Below are positions 35,713-45,035 of a DNA stretch of 64,000 bases, piece after piece (the stretch's first letter is position 1; every line of letters begins with the position of its first letter). Below the pieces are notes generated by a model that did not search any database, was not told the DNA's origin, and saw only the letters and a program-made list of their open reading frames with translations. The stretch lies in NCBI GenBank assembly GCA_002388665.1, contig DGMY01000085.1, positions 22,383 to 86,382 on the forward strand, written 5' to 3'. This stretch comes from Opitutia bacterium UBA4506. GTDB taxonomy: Bacteria; Verrucomicrobiota; Verrucomicrobiia; Opitutales; Puniceicoccaceae. Made by a program: the position numbers and the translations under genes.

Positions 35713-37097
35713 ACAGCGATTAGGTTGGGATCAAGGGAATCAAATCCGGTAAGGACCGGTTGGCCGAAAAGAGTACTGACCGTTGCAGAATCAATGGAGA
35801 CTGGAATGAGTTCTCCGATCTGGCGCTCTCTTCCGGGAAAGATCACTTTGCGAAATCCGCGGGTTCTACCCATGAACATCCCCTCTCCCTTTCGGGCCGG
35901 GCCTTCGACTAGGATTTCGACGGTTTTGCCGATCAGCTCTTGGTTGCGGGCGAGCGAATGACGGCCGAGGATGTCGAGAAGCACCTGATTGCGTCGCTCC
36001 TTTTCCTCCTGGGGTACTTGGTCTTCCATTTCCGCTGCGGGAGTGCCGGAACGGGGACTATACTTAAAAATAAAAGCCATATCGAACCGGAGTTCCTCAA
36101 ACAGCTGCCGGGTGGCTTCAAAATCTTCTTCGGTTTCTCCGGGGAATCCGACGATGACGTCGGTGGAGAAATACATCTCGGGTGCAGCTTCCCGCAGTGA
36201 CTGAACGATGCGACGGTAGCGATCTACGCTGTAGGGTCGCTTCATCTTTTTCAGGATAGGATCTGATCCACTCTGGAGGGGTAGGTGTACGTACTCACAG
36301 AGTTTTGGCAGGTCGCGATAGGCCTGTACGAGATCCTTGCGAAATCCGCGGGGATGTGGCGAGGTGAAGCGAATTCGTTCCAGACCCTCAATGTCATTAA
36401 TTTTCTCTAAGAGCTGAACAAAGGGAGTCTTTCCATCGAGCGTGGGAAATTCCCGCTGGCCATAACTCGTCACGATTTGGCCCAGGAGAGTGACCTCTTT
36501 GGTTCCGTTACCGGCGAGACGTTTGACCTCTTCGATAATGTCATCCATCGGGCGGGCCCGCTCATCGCCTCGGGTTTTGGGTACAATACAGAAACTGCAC
36601 CGCATATTGCATCCTTGCATGATGGATACAAAAGCAGATACCTGGGATTTGGACTCGTCGTGATGGCGAATCTCATTCTGCGACTTTTCCTCCTCGTCGA
36701 GATCGACCAGCGTGGATGGCCGTGGGCCCTGCCCCTCCATGCTTTGGATCAGGTTGTCGAGCAGGTCGGGTACGCGGTGAAACTTCTGGGTCCCGACGAT
36801 GAGGTCGAGGTCGGGCAGCCGGTCCAGTAGCTCGGTGCCGCGGTTCTGGGCCATGCAGCCCATGATCCCGACAATGAAATTTGGATTCTGTTTCTTCCGC
36901 TTGCGCAGGTATCCGGCCTTTCCTATCGCTTTCTGCTCGGCCTGGTCGCGAACACTGCAGGTATTCAGGAGGACGGTGTCGGCCTCATTCTCGTCATTCA
37001 CGATCGAATAACCGCGTGAACGAAGTAGGTGTGCGACTGCATCGGAGTCGCGTTCGTTCATTTGGCATCCGTATGTCTTGATGTAAACGCGGTTCAT
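35709..37097 (-). CDS. miaB: tRNA-2-methylthio-N6-dimethylallyladenosine synthase
   Basis: A 462-residue methylthiotransferase. The N-terminal UPF0004 domain has the three cluster cysteines in KTYGCQMNERDS, LLNTCSVRDQAEQ and GIMGCMAQ. The radical SAM cysteines are in MQGCNMRCSFCIVPKTRG near residue 160, followed by DVIVGFPGETEEDF and a C-terminal TRAM domain with GRTRGFRKVIFPG. It adds a methylthio group to isopentenyl-adenosine 37 of tRNAs reading UNN codons. The KTYGCQMNERDS start distinguishes MiaB from RimO. It overlaps both neighbours by four bases, in a tight operon. Confidence 0.96.
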   Translation of the reverse strand: MNRVYIKTYGCQMNERDSDAVAHLLRSRGYSIVNDENEADTVLLNTCSVRDQAEQKAIGKAGYLRKRKKQNPNFIVGIMGCMAQNRGTELLDRLPDLDLIVGTQKFHRVPDLLDNLIQSMEGQGPRPSTLVDLDEEEKSQNEIRHHDESKSQVSAFVSIMQGCNMRCSFCIVPKTRGDERARPMDDIIEEVKRLAGNGTKEVTLLGQIVTSYGQREFPTLDGKTPFVQLLEKINDIEGLERIRFTSPHPRGFRKDLVQAYRDLPKLCEYVHLPLQSGSDPILKKMKRPYSVDRYRRIVQSLREAAPEMYFSTDVIVGFPGETEEDFEATRQLFEELRFDMAFIFKYSPRSGTPAAEMEDQVPQEEKERRNQVLLDILGRHSLARNQELIGKTVEILVEGPARKGEGMFMGRTRGFRKVIFPGRERQIGELIPVSIDSATVSTLFGQPVLTGFDSLDPNLIAV

Positions 37098-38665
37098 TCG
37101 GGATCAGAAGAAGAGGAAGGAGTTGGCTCAGGTTCCTTGGGAGGGTCGGCGACTTCGGGTTTTGATTTCGGCGCGCTGGCAGTCTTTTTCCGTGCGGTGG
37201 CCGTAGACCGTTTCCGAGTGGTCTTGCGAGCCGTTCGCTTCTTTGGAGCGGGTTTCTCCTCGGCGCCGACTTCTGTGGCCGGCTGAGAGGTTTCGGCCGG
37301 GGCAGCAGGAGGTGGGGTCGAGGATTCGGTTGCCTCTTTCGGAGGAGACTCCTTGGGCTTGGCGGTTGAGGTCCGGGGCGTTCTCTTCCGAGCCGGGCGC
37401 GGTTTCTTCGCGGGCTTTTCCGTGGGTGCTGACTCGGCGTTTCCTTCCGGATCGGACGAATCTACTTTCTGCGGGGCGGGCTCGTTCGAAGAAGAATCGG
37501 GGGCGGGCTGCGCCTCGCTTTTGTTTTCCGCTGATTCTTCGTTCTGATTCTTGGGAGAACGCGATCCTCTCGATCTTCTCGAGCGCGACCTCTTTCTAGG
37601 TTCTTCGGAATTGCCCTCTGCTGTTTCGACTTGGGAAGGTTCCTCGCGATTTTCTTGTCCCGGGGATGAATCGTCGCGGTTCTGATTGTCGGGCCCGTTC
37701 TGGTCATCGGGCTTGCGACGACGTCCGCGTCCCCGCGATCTGCGCCGGCGTTTCGATTTCGATTGGCCATCGCCGTTTTCCCCCTGATCCCGGCGGCGGT
37801 GCGTATCGAGTTCATCGTCGACTTCGTCCTCGTAGTGATCGGGAACCTCAACGTCACCGGAGGTGATGTCCTTTACCTCGGCGATCTGGACGTAGTGCTT
37901 CGGTTTCTCTGTGGGGATTAGAATGGGCTCCAGCTCGTTCGGGTCAGACTCGGGAAGAATTGTGGTTTGGTACGGATCCATGGCCGTGACCAAATTCGGG
38001 AAAACGCCGACCGGGCCTAAACCTCGGGGCGAAATGTGCATCTCCCGAATGACGCAGGTTTCTTTCTGGCGAAGAATGATCTCGAAAGCGCGGGAGACAG
38101 AATCTGCCACGTCTTGATAAATTGCCTCACTGTCTGACTCTTCTTCCGGGTAGGCGTAGAGAATGCGGGCCGAACGAAGTCCGGATTCTGCGTTGCGGAT
38201 AAACAACTCGTCGTAGGCCCGGCGCATCGAATCTTCGAAGTAGCCCGGTGAAATGGATAGGTCTTTGGCGACCGGGCGGCGATGCCCGTGAATCAGGAAC
38301 CCTTTGCTTTGTTTGAGGGCTTTAAGGCAAACACTGGCGGCTAGGAGTGGTTCCGTGAGGCAGCCGTGCAGTCGTCGGACGAGACCCTCCGGAGTACTGT
38401 TTTCCCAGCCGGTGGTCATTTCCGGCCCACCGAGCCCGATGAGAAGATCCAGTCGGCCCTCTTCCTTAAGAACATCCTCTAGCGCGTTCTTGAGTTCAGC
38501 CAGTTTTCCGGCCCCATAGGCATGGGGGTGATAATACCGACTGTCGTAGTCGGAGGAATCGGGGTTCTGGCCAAGCGCGTGAATTCTAAACCCCATCTTG
38601 AGAAGGGTTCGGCAAACGGCGTCGCCGAATCGAGTATCGGCACCTGTGACTATCGCAACATCCAT
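37094..38665 (-). CDS. SDR-like Rossmann protein with long basic/acidic disordered tail
   Basis: A 523-residue two-part protein. Residues 1 to about 235 form a short-chain-dehydrogenase-like fold: VAIVTGADTRFGDAVCRTL is the nucleotide-binding start, DLLIGLGGPEM sits where NNAG usually lies, and a YxxxK-like YDELFIRN follows. The remaining about 290 residues are low-complexity: an arginine-rich block (RRRRSRGRGRRRK), glutamate/asparagine spacers, then Lys/Ala/Pro/Thr-rich histone-H1-like repeats (ARKRTPRTSTAK, KKRTARKTTRKRS). Such tails bind nucleic acid or polyphosphate in other proteins. The fusion is unusual. It is the first gene of the miaB-gmk operon. No catalytic role is assigned, as the classical Ser-Tyr-Lys set is not clear. 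Confidence 0.8.
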   Translation of the reverse strand: MDVAIVTGADTRFGDAVCRTLLKMGFRIHALGQNPDSSDYDSRYYHPHAYGAGKLAELKNALEDVLKEEGRLDLLIGLGGPEMTTGWENSTPEGLVRRLHGCLTEPLLAASVCLKALKQSKGFLIHGHRRPVAKDLSISPGYFEDSMRRAYDELFIRNAESGLRSARILYAYPEEESDSEAIYQDVADSVSRAFEIILRQKETCVIREMHISPRGLGPVGVFPNLVTAMDPYQTTILPESDPNELEPILIPTEKPKHYVQIAEVKDITSGDVEVPDHYEDEVDDELDTHRRRDQGENGDGQSKSKRRRRSRGRGRRRKPDDQNGPDNQNRDDSSPGQENREEPSQVETAEGNSEEPRKRSRSRRSRGSRSPKNQNEESAENKSEAQPAPDSSSNEPAPQKVDSSDPEGNAESAPTEKPAKKPRPARKRTPRTSTAKPKESPPKEATESSTPPPAAPAETSQPATEVGAEEKPAPKKRTARKTTRKRSTATARKKTASAPKSKPEVADPPKEPEPTPSSSSDPE

Positions 38666-38824
38666 ATGAGTATCCCAAAACGATCAGGTTTACAGGGGTT
38701 GAGGTCAACAGGGGAAACGCTGTAGAGGCAGAGGGTTTTTGGGGGTGTTTTGATGAGGTTCGGGAGGAAAGATTGGGGTGAGTGGTTGATTTGAGGCGGA
38801 TCTTCGGGTCTTCTGGCGGGGATT

Positions 38825-39715
38825 GTGAAGGCTTTCTACCATGAGGAGTATTTCTTTCCGCTTCCGGAAGGTCATCCGTTTCAGATGGATAAGTTCCCCC
38901 GAGGCCGCGCAATAGTGGCCAGCGAGGCTCCTCAGATCGAGATTTTGCCGGCCCGGGAGGCCAGTTCAGCCGAGTTGTGCCGTGTGCATTCGATGGAATA
39001 TTTGCGCAAGGTCTCCGAGGGGATCTGGCCGTCTGCGGATCGGGTTCGCATGGGGCTGCCAGTTGACCCCCGGTTGTATAGGAGATGTGCGCTGGAGGCC
39101 GGCGGGACAATTTTGGCCGGATTCGCCGCGTTGGAGGACGGAATGGCGGCGAACCTCGGAGGAGGCACCCATCACGCGAGCCGGGAACGAGCCTCGGGGT
39201 ACTGTATTTTTAATGATGTTGCGGTTGGGGTTCGTTCGCTGCGAAGGGAGTTTCCCGATCTTTGGACCATGATCATTGATACCGATGCCCACCAGGGGGA
39301 TGGAACCCATGAGCTGTTCTCGGGAGACCGAAGGACGTTCACCTATTCGATTCATGTCGGTAAGAACTTCCCGGCGAGGAAAGTGTCTGGCGATTTGGAT
39401 GTTCCGCTGGACCGTTGGGTGGCGGGAGATAGTTACTTGGATTCGCTTCGGCGAAGTTTGGAGAGCGCTTTCCTGGAGTTTGAGCCGGACGTAGTCTTTT
39501 GGGTGGCTGGTGCAGATGTCCACGAGGACGATCGATTCGGGCAAATGCGGCTCACGTTGGAGCACATTCGGCAGCGCAACGCGTTTGTGATCGATTTAGT
39601 TCGGGGATGGGATGTTCCCTTGGTGATTGTTTACGGAGGAGGATATAATCGGGACCGTGAACTGACGAATCGATTACATGCCCTGCCAGTGATTCAGGCA
39701 GCGCGAGAGAAATAG
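38825..39715 (+). CDS. Histone deacetylase superfamily protein
   Basis: A 296-residue arginase/deacetylase fold protein translated from GTG. The active-site elements are present: the double histidine in NLGGGTHHASRERASGYC, the zinc site DTDAHQGDGTHE near residue 157, a second aspartate in WVAGADVHEDDRFG near 228, and the glycine loop GGGYNRD with the catalytic tyrosine near 275. Bacterial members hydrolyse acyl-lysine, acetylpolyamines or acetoin-related substrates; the real substrate is open. It starts a rightward run after the miaB operon and stands alone. Confidence 0.93.
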   Translation: MKAFYHEEYFFPLPEGHPFQMDKFPRGRAIVASEAPQIEILPAREASSAELCRVHSMEYLRKVSEGIWPSADRVRMGLPVDPRLYRRCALEAGGTILAGFAALEDGMAANLGGGTHHASRERASGYCIFNDVAVGVRSLRREFPDLWTMIIDTDAHQGDGTHELFSGDRRTFTYSIHVGKNFPARKVSGDLDVPLDRWVAGDSYLDSLRRSLESAFLEFEPDVVFWVAGADVHEDDRFGQMRLTLEHIRQRNAFVIDLVRGWDVPLVIVYGGGYNRDRELTNRLHALPVIQAAREK

Positions 39716-39951
39716 GTTCCCATCCGTGGCCGGGCCGCGGGCCACGAGCTAGTAGGCAAAGTGATGACTAGCTGTAGGGAAATTGATAGGTTTTAATAAT
39801 AAAACCTAATTCTTTGACCTTCCTGTATTAGATTTGGTTAATTGAATCTTTGTAAATGAGCGACGGTAGAAGGGAAAGAGAAAGCAGCAAGCGAGAGAAG
39901 TGAGGCCCGGGAATGGCGGGTGGGGATGGAGAAGTAGAGGACAGAGAGAGG

Positions 39952-40644
39952 ATGAAAACGATTGGAATGGGACTGGGGCTGCTCGCCCTCCTGGGGATGT
40001 GCGCCAATCCGCTTTGGGGATGGAACTCGGGGGAGAGTGAGGTTCATTTGATCGCGAGGGTACGGGGGCAGCTCACGGAGAATGTCGGCTTGAAGGTGAG
40101 TGAGGAATGGCGCGCGAGGAAAGACAGCAGCGACGGAGGTGATTTTGATTCCTATTATTGGCAGACCGAGGTGGGGGTGCCGATCCTCACCTACAAGGGG
40201 ATCGAGCTCGAGCCGGGCTTTCGCTGGATACGCGTCGATACGAACGAGGGGTGGAAAACCAATTACCTCTACCTACTCAGTGGGACAAAGCGTTTCGGTG
40301 TGGGGGCGGATTTCAGTTTGGCCGTCCGCCTGCGGGTGGCGCTGAATGAGGCGGATAGCCGACCCACGGGACATCACTTGAAGGACGCCTGGGAGTTTCG
40401 TCCCATGTTCACGTTGCGTTACAGTGGGTGGGAAGATCTTACGCCCTACTTCGCCTACGAGATATACTATAACCTCTCCGACGGATTCTGGTACCGTAAT
40501 CGCTATTACCTGGGGAGTGCCTACCGATTGACACCCCGTTTTTCCCTCTTTGGCGACGTGATCAAGCAGGATGACCGGGCTTACGAAATGAACCACTGGG
40601 AGGAGCAATGGATCTTTCGGCTGGGGTTGAGCCTCAAGCTTTGA
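39952..40644 (+). CDS. DUF2490-type outer-membrane protein
   Basis: A 230-residue exported protein. The signal peptide MKTIGMGLGLLALLGMC ends near NPLWGW. The mature part has alternating strands with many aromatics (DSYYWQTEVGVPILTY, GFRWIRVDTNEGWKTNYLY, WYRNRYYLGSAYRLTPRFS) and ends FRLGLSLKL, a beta-barrel C-terminal strand. This matches DUF2490, a family of outer-membrane barrels of unknown role. AGAGAGG lies just before the ATG at 39952, which decides the start over the GTG-like option at 39913. Confidence 0.82.
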   Translation: MKTIGMGLGLLALLGMCANPLWGWNSGESEVHLIARVRGQLTENVGLKVSEEWRARKDSSDGGDFDSYYWQTEVGVPILTYKGIELEPGFRWIRVDTNEGWKTNYLYLLSGTKRFGVGADFSLAVRLRVALNEADSRPTGHHLKDAWEFRPMFTLRYSGWEDLTPYFAYEIYYNLSDGFWYRNRYYLGSAYRLTPRFSLFGDVIKQDDRAYEMNHWEEQWIFRLGLSLKL

Positions 40645-40695
40645 TCCGACCCCTACCCTTCGCGTTTTCCGATATCAATCGACCCGGCAGCGGGG

Positions 40696-41679
40696 TCAGT
40701 AGGATTCCCGTTTTGGGTAGGAAAATGGAGGTAGCGGTTCGGGGGATGGATTCCCGTTGTGGGGATTCATGGCCGCGCGGCGGGTTTGGCAGCCTTTGCT
40801 CCATGTGAAGTGGTTGTGGTTGAGCTCGAAATGGAACCACTTCTCCAGTTGGAGTGTGATGCGGTGACGCCGGTCGCGAAATGAAATGGGGTAGTTTGGA
40901 TCGGAGGAAAAGGGCGAATGGGCTTCCGGGAAAAATCCGTTGATGACCTCCGGGTGATCGCCGTGAAATTCGACTAGGGCCTTGGAGTCAATTTGACTGT
41001 ATTGGATGGTTTTTGATTCGGAAACCGCTTTGTCTTTTCGCCAATAGATGTCGGTATTGTCTTGTTTCGCTTGGTATTCCTCCTCCGTTCGCACGTAGCC
41101 ATAGTGGAATATCCGCGCGCCGGAGTGAGCCGCTTTCGGGTACCGGCCCCTCTTGTGATTTTCGAGAACGAGGAAGAATAGGCCCTTGGGAGCCCAGACG
41201 GGAATGGTGTTCTTTATGATGCGGGGCGCCCGTCGATACCAGCGGGGTGACCATGCCAAAGTCTTGGTATTTCCGTAGAAGTGAAGGTAGTCAAAGACAA
41301 GGGATTCGACTCGATCGTCGTGGAGGTACTTCTCCATGTTTGCCCGGATGATGGGCAGGTCATCCTGATGAATGATTTCGTCGGCTTCTAAATAGAATGC
41401 CCAGTCTCCGGTGCAGTTGAAGAGAGCGATGGACTTTTGCTGGCCGTAGTTGAAACCGCGTATGCTATAGTCGTTGCGGATGGATTGATTCCAGTGGGTA
41501 GAAATGATGCGAAGCTTGGGTTCGTTCATCTCTTCGAGCATTTCGCGGGTCCGGTCTTGGCAGGGACCCAAGGCAATTACAAATTCATCGACGATGGGGA
41601 GTGCTGATCGAATGGATTGGATAAACGGATATCCGAACCATTCCCCATTTCGCAGAAAAGTAAAACCGCTGACTTTCAC
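40696..41679 (-). CDS. Family 2-like glycosyltransferase
   Basis: A 327-residue GT-A fold protein without membrane spans. It begins VSGFTFLRNGEWFGYPF, followed by IVDEFVIALGPCQDRT, the region binding the nucleotide sugar, and FYLEADEIIHQDDL near residue 96, which carries the acidic metal-binding motif. This layout is common among small glycosyltransferases that decorate surface glycans. It converges on the DUF2490 gene. No other glycan genes lie beside it, so the acceptor is unknown. Confidence 0.85.
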   Translation of the reverse strand: MKVSGFTFLRNGEWFGYPFIQSIRSALPIVDEFVIALGPCQDRTREMLEEMNEPKLRIISTHWNQSIRNDYSIRGFNYGQQKSIALFNCTGDWAFYLEADEIIHQDDLPIIRANMEKYLHDDRVESLVFDYLHFYGNTKTLAWSPRWYRRAPRIIKNTIPVWAPKGLFFLVLENHKRGRYPKAAHSGARIFHYGYVRTEEEYQAKQDNTDIYWRKDKAVSESKTIQYSQIDSKALVEFHGDHPEVINGFFPEAHSPFSSDPNYPISFRDRRHRITLQLEKWFHFELNHNHFTWSKGCQTRRAAMNPHNGNPSPEPLPPFSYPKRESY

Positions 41680-41773
41680 AGCCTAAGCGTATAGTCTCTC
41701 TTTGCTGGATCTAAAAGGGTAAAGAGTCTGTTAAGGAAACAATTACGTAACGTTGGAGGACAAAGTAGCGGAA

Positions 41774-42574
41774 TTACTCATCATTCTGATCGGATGGAAG
41801 CCCGATTTTACCGTGACGGGAACGAAAGTAGGTAAACACGCTGTAGGCCATCAATCCCAGTCCGACGATTGCGATCAGCCACCGTCCGAATATCTGGTCG
41901 TGGATCGTGTCCAACGCTCCGCCGATACCCTTCGCCTCGTCGGGGTCGAGGAACCATACCGCGCGGAACAGATAGGTCGCGATGAGGAGTATCAGAATGC
42001 TTCGGGTGAGGTAGCCCGCCGAGCAGGTCCAAATAATCCACTTCTGCGAGCGGCTCGAAAACTCTTTTAGATCGAGGTCGTCGGCGAAGGAACCGGTGAT
42101 TCCGACATAGGCTTGGTAGACCCCGATTGCCAGAACCACAAGAAATACGGCCCCGAGGAGCCAGGGTCCAAAGGGGAAGGAGAGTATGATGGAACTCCAA
42201 CTCTCCGCGCTGTCGTCGCTGGATTCGGCATTTCCGAAGAAGGCCTTGATTGCGAGGAAAGTTATCCCGCAGAAGGTGCTGCCAATGACGAGGTAGGTAA
42301 CGCGCATTTTCCAGTCTTCGTCCTCATTGTTTAGGATAGCCTGACTGAAGCGCCAAACGATGTAGCAGATCAAACCGGCGATCAGAGCCAGGAGCAGGAC
42401 CTTGCCAAATGGTTGATCAACGATGAAACGAAGGACTCCGGCCGAGTCTTTCTTCTCGGTTGAAACGAGGCCGGCGGCGAGCGCGAAACCTCCCATGAGC
42501 AGATAGATCAATCCATGGGAGAGATAGCCGATGGTTGAGGTCCACTTGACAAATTTGTCGGTTTTCGTGTGCAC
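41774..42574 (-). CDS. DUF1206 integral membrane protein
   Basis: A 266-residue protein with six hydrophobic segments arranged as three similar pairs, the hallmark of DUF1206. Each pair starts with an aromatic/glycine motif such as KWTSTIGYLSHGLIYLLMGG, AILNNEDE with FSQ before it, and WIIWTCSAGYLTRSILILLI. Function of the family is unknown; it is widespread in aerobic bacteria. It is followed after 22 bases by the LigD-fragment gene, read in the same direction but upstream of it. Confidence 0.85.
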   Translation of the reverse strand: MHTKTDKFVKWTSTIGYLSHGLIYLLMGGFALAAGLVSTEKKDSAGVLRFIVDQPFGKVLLLALIAGLICYIVWRFSQAILNNEDEDWKMRVTYLVIGSTFCGITFLAIKAFFGNAESSDDSAESWSSIILSFPFGPWLLGAVFLVVLAIGVYQAYVGITGSFADDLDLKEFSSRSQKWIIWTCSAGYLTRSILILLIATYLFRAVWFLDPDEAKGIGGALDTIHDQIFGRWLIAIVGLGLMAYSVFTYFRSRHGKIGLPSDQNDE

Positions 42575-42596
42575 AGTTGTTTTTTAGAATGTATTT

Positions 42597-43577
42597 TTAT
42601 TTCCGATATCGAATTGACTGAAAAGAGGCGTATCGAATGTGCCCATCGGCTGTATGACCCCGGAATTTAACGGTTGCCAGCTGCGAGGGTCGAACCCAGC
42701 ACGAATTTTCGGGGACATCTTCTGGGGTCTCGGAGAGAGGACAGGTCTTTCGTTGCAACCGTTTGAGCCGGTTGTCGATGGTTTTAAGGTCATCTTCTGT
42801 GAAGCCAATGCCAACCCGACCCACGTAGCTCAGTTCGCCCTTTTCGTTCTCATCGGCCAGGAGGAGAGAACCGAAAGCGTCTCGATTCGTACTGGGGATC
42901 CAACCGATTACTACACATTCGGTTTCGCCGGCGATCGGCTTCTCCGCTTCAAGCGGGTTTGCCGGAGGGACCGTATTATCAGTTGAGATTGGGGGAGTTG
43001 AAATCTTCTCCTCGATCGTTTCACCGCTGAGGATGCTGGCCGGTTTAGCGGAAGTGATACTCTTCTTCCGCTTGTCGCGTTGGGCGTGTTCGTCGTTCTT
43101 TTTGACGAGAACCCAGCGGTCTCCCTCGGACTTTTTCTTGGTGCGGACCAAGTCGAATGCACCGCGAAGTTTCTTGCCTTTGAGGTGGATCCGAATGCGG
43201 CCCTCTTTGAGGCTCTTCTTGGTCTTTCCATCTACTTTTGCGCGACCTTGATCCCAGATGATGACTTCGCCGGCTCCGTACTGTCCGTCAGGGATGGTAC
43301 CCTCGAAGAACGCGTACTCGACCGGGTGGTCTTCTGCCTGAATCGCGAGTTGCTTCCGATCCGGATCCAGACTGGGTCCTTTGGGAAGTATCCAGCTTTT
43401 GAGTACTTTCTTGTGCGAGAAACGAAGGTCATAATGCAACGTGCTGCCCGCATGCTTTTGAATTACGAAGAGACGGTTGTTGGGTTTTCTCCCTTTCTTT
43501 TTGCCCTTCGGTTCAAGGGTTAAATTGAAGTCTCGCTTGTTGCGATAAGGTTTGAGTTTGGCTTTTGCGTTTCCCAT
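42597..43577 (-). CDS. LigD-type 3'-phosphoesterase fused to ligase OB fold, lacking the ligase core
   Basis: A 326-residue protein. Residues about 30-170 are the LigD phosphoesterase domain: FVIQKHAGSTLHYDLRF, LPKGPSLDP, HPVEYAFFEGTIPDGQYG and VIIWDQG, including the histidines, Asp, Arg and Tyr equivalent to the active site of Pseudomonas LigD. A charged linker follows. Residues about 222-325 match the C-terminal OB fold of ATP-dependent DNA ligases (VIGWIPSTNRDAFGSLLLA, LSYVGRVGIGFTEDDL, WVRPSQLATVKF). The adenylation domain with KxDG and the primase domain are absent. The start at 43577 (MGNAKAKLKPYRNKRDF) matches LigD beginnings; 43619 is an alternative. The enzyme probably heals 3' ends of breaks; the retained OB fold may bind DNA. 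Confidence 0.88.
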   Translation of the reverse strand: MGNAKAKLKPYRNKRDFNLTLEPKGKKKGRKPNNRLFVIQKHAGSTLHYDLRFSHKKVLKSWILPKGPSLDPDRKQLAIQAEDHPVEYAFFEGTIPDGQYGAGEVIIWDQGRAKVDGKTKKSLKEGRIRIHLKGKKLRGAFDLVRTKKKSEGDRWVLVKKNDEHAQRDKRKKSITSAKPASILSGETIEEKISTPPISTDNTVPPANPLEAEKPIAGETECVVIGWIPSTNRDAFGSLLLADENEKGELSYVGRVGIGFTEDDLKTIDNRLKRLQRKTCPLSETPEDVPENSCWVRPSQLATVKFRGHTADGHIRYASFQSIRYRK

Positions 43578-43715
43578 GGCGATGCCTTGGTTAATGGTTT
43601 CTATGACTGCGTTGTCCATAGCATCGCGGTTGTCCGGTCCGGTTCCAAAGAGAAACGCCTCATTCGAAAGAACGACCCGCGGCGAGGCCGGGGAGCGCGC
43701 AGTCTCCAGGGATCT

Positions 43716-45035
43716 TTAGCGCACCCGCTTGATCCTCAACCGCGCGACGACGGCGAGAATGATCAGCGTACCGAGGAACCACGGGGCAAAGTAGGCCAGT
43801 GCCTTGCCGAAGGCGAGGTCGCCCGAGTTGCCGGAGGTTTTCAGGGATTCAATGAGGAAGCCGTAGAGAAGGGAAAGAGTCCCGTATCCAAGGTTCATGG
43901 CCAATCCACGAAAGCTCAGAACCGTGGCCCGGCGATAGGATTCGACTTCACGGTTGAGATAGTAGCTCAGAAAGAAGTCGGTAAATCGCAGGGCGATCAT
44001 GGTACCAATTGCAAAGAGAATGCCCCAACCCGGGAGGAGGAATGAAAGACCAAAGAGAGAGAGGATGAGCCAGAGAGCGAGGAGAGTCGCGTTGGTCGGT
44101 AGGGAGAGGCTCTCGACCATTTTTCGTGCGAGTCGGGGAAGTAGGAGCCCGAGCAGAGCTATTCCGGCTCCAATGATGCCGTAGTAGGCCTCGGGGATGC
44201 CAATGTTCCGGAAGTACTCACTGGTGAGTGTAGCGAAGACGCGAGCGATGCTGTCGTAGAAGAGTCCCCCGAGGATGAGTAGAAATGGCAGCGGACTCTT
44301 TACGATCCATAGGCCGGTTCGCAGAGTGGTTCGCCAAGGAGACTGGGAGTCGGGAGCGAGGGGTTCGCTGGTCGACGGTCCGTGGGCTTCTTTCATCCGC
44401 CAGGCCGCGACGCAGGCTCCGATGGCGGTGATCAGGTTGAGGTAGATGGGCCAGTGAAGGGTGTCGGCTTGGGTCCACTGGCGGGTGATGCCGAACCAGT
44501 TGGCGACGCGTTCAGCGAGTTGGGGGTCGTAGAGAGCGGAGCCCAGAATCATCGCGACGAACAACCCGACACTCTGAAGCTTCATGAGAGCTTCCAGGAC
44601 CTTGGGCCACTCCTCTTCCCTCCCCTGTTCCGCTAGAGTGTCGTAGGCCAGCGACTCGTCGGCACCAGAGGCAGCAGCTTCGGCGGCGCCGGAGAGAATG
44701 CGGTTGAGGAGAAAGACCCAGAAGAGCCACGGGCCGACCCCGCCGGGGGTAAAGCAAAGAAGTGCCATTTCGACGACCATGAGGGCCCCGGCGATCCTCA
44801 CGAGATTGCGACGTCCCCACCGATCTGCCAATGCGCCCGAGGGAACTTCGGCACAGAGAATGGTCGCGGCCCACGCGGCGTTGAGAACCGCAAACTGCTC
44901 CAGGCTGAGCCCGAAATCGAGAAAGAGAATGGTGAAGATCGGGTAGTAGAAGCGAGCGTTGAACAACACTCGAAAGGCGATGAACAAACGGATGTTTGAG
45001 AGTCCTAGGACACTGGTCTCCCTCTCGATGCTCAT
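43716..45035 (-). CDS. MFS transporter
   Basis: A 439-residue protein with twelve hydrophobic segments. The first loop between helices 2 and 3 carries the MFS motif A form EVPSGALADRWGRRNLVRI near residue 60. The family of small-molecule exporters with this motif includes drug and siderophore efflux proteins, but no substrate can be named. The start at 45035 overlaps the stop of the HAD phosphatase gene by four bases (ATGA); longer in-frame starts would run through that gene. Confidence 0.9.
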   Translation of the reverse strand: MSIERETSVLGLSNIRLFIAFRVLFNARFYYPIFTILFLDFGLSLEQFAVLNAAWAATILCAEVPSGALADRWGRRNLVRIAGALMVVEMALLCFTPGGVGPWLFWVFLLNRILSGAAEAAASGADESLAYDTLAEQGREEEWPKVLEALMKLQSVGLFVAMILGSALYDPQLAERVANWFGITRQWTQADTLHWPIYLNLITAIGACVAAWRMKEAHGPSTSEPLAPDSQSPWRTTLRTGLWIVKSPLPFLLILGGLFYDSIARVFATLTSEYFRNIGIPEAYYGIIGAGIALLGLLLPRLARKMVESLSLPTNATLLALWLILSLFGLSFLLPGWGILFAIGTMIALRFTDFFLSYYLNREVESYRRATVLSFRGLAMNLGYGTLSLLYGFLIESLKTSGNSGDLAFGKALAYFAPWFLGTLIILAVVARLRIKRVR

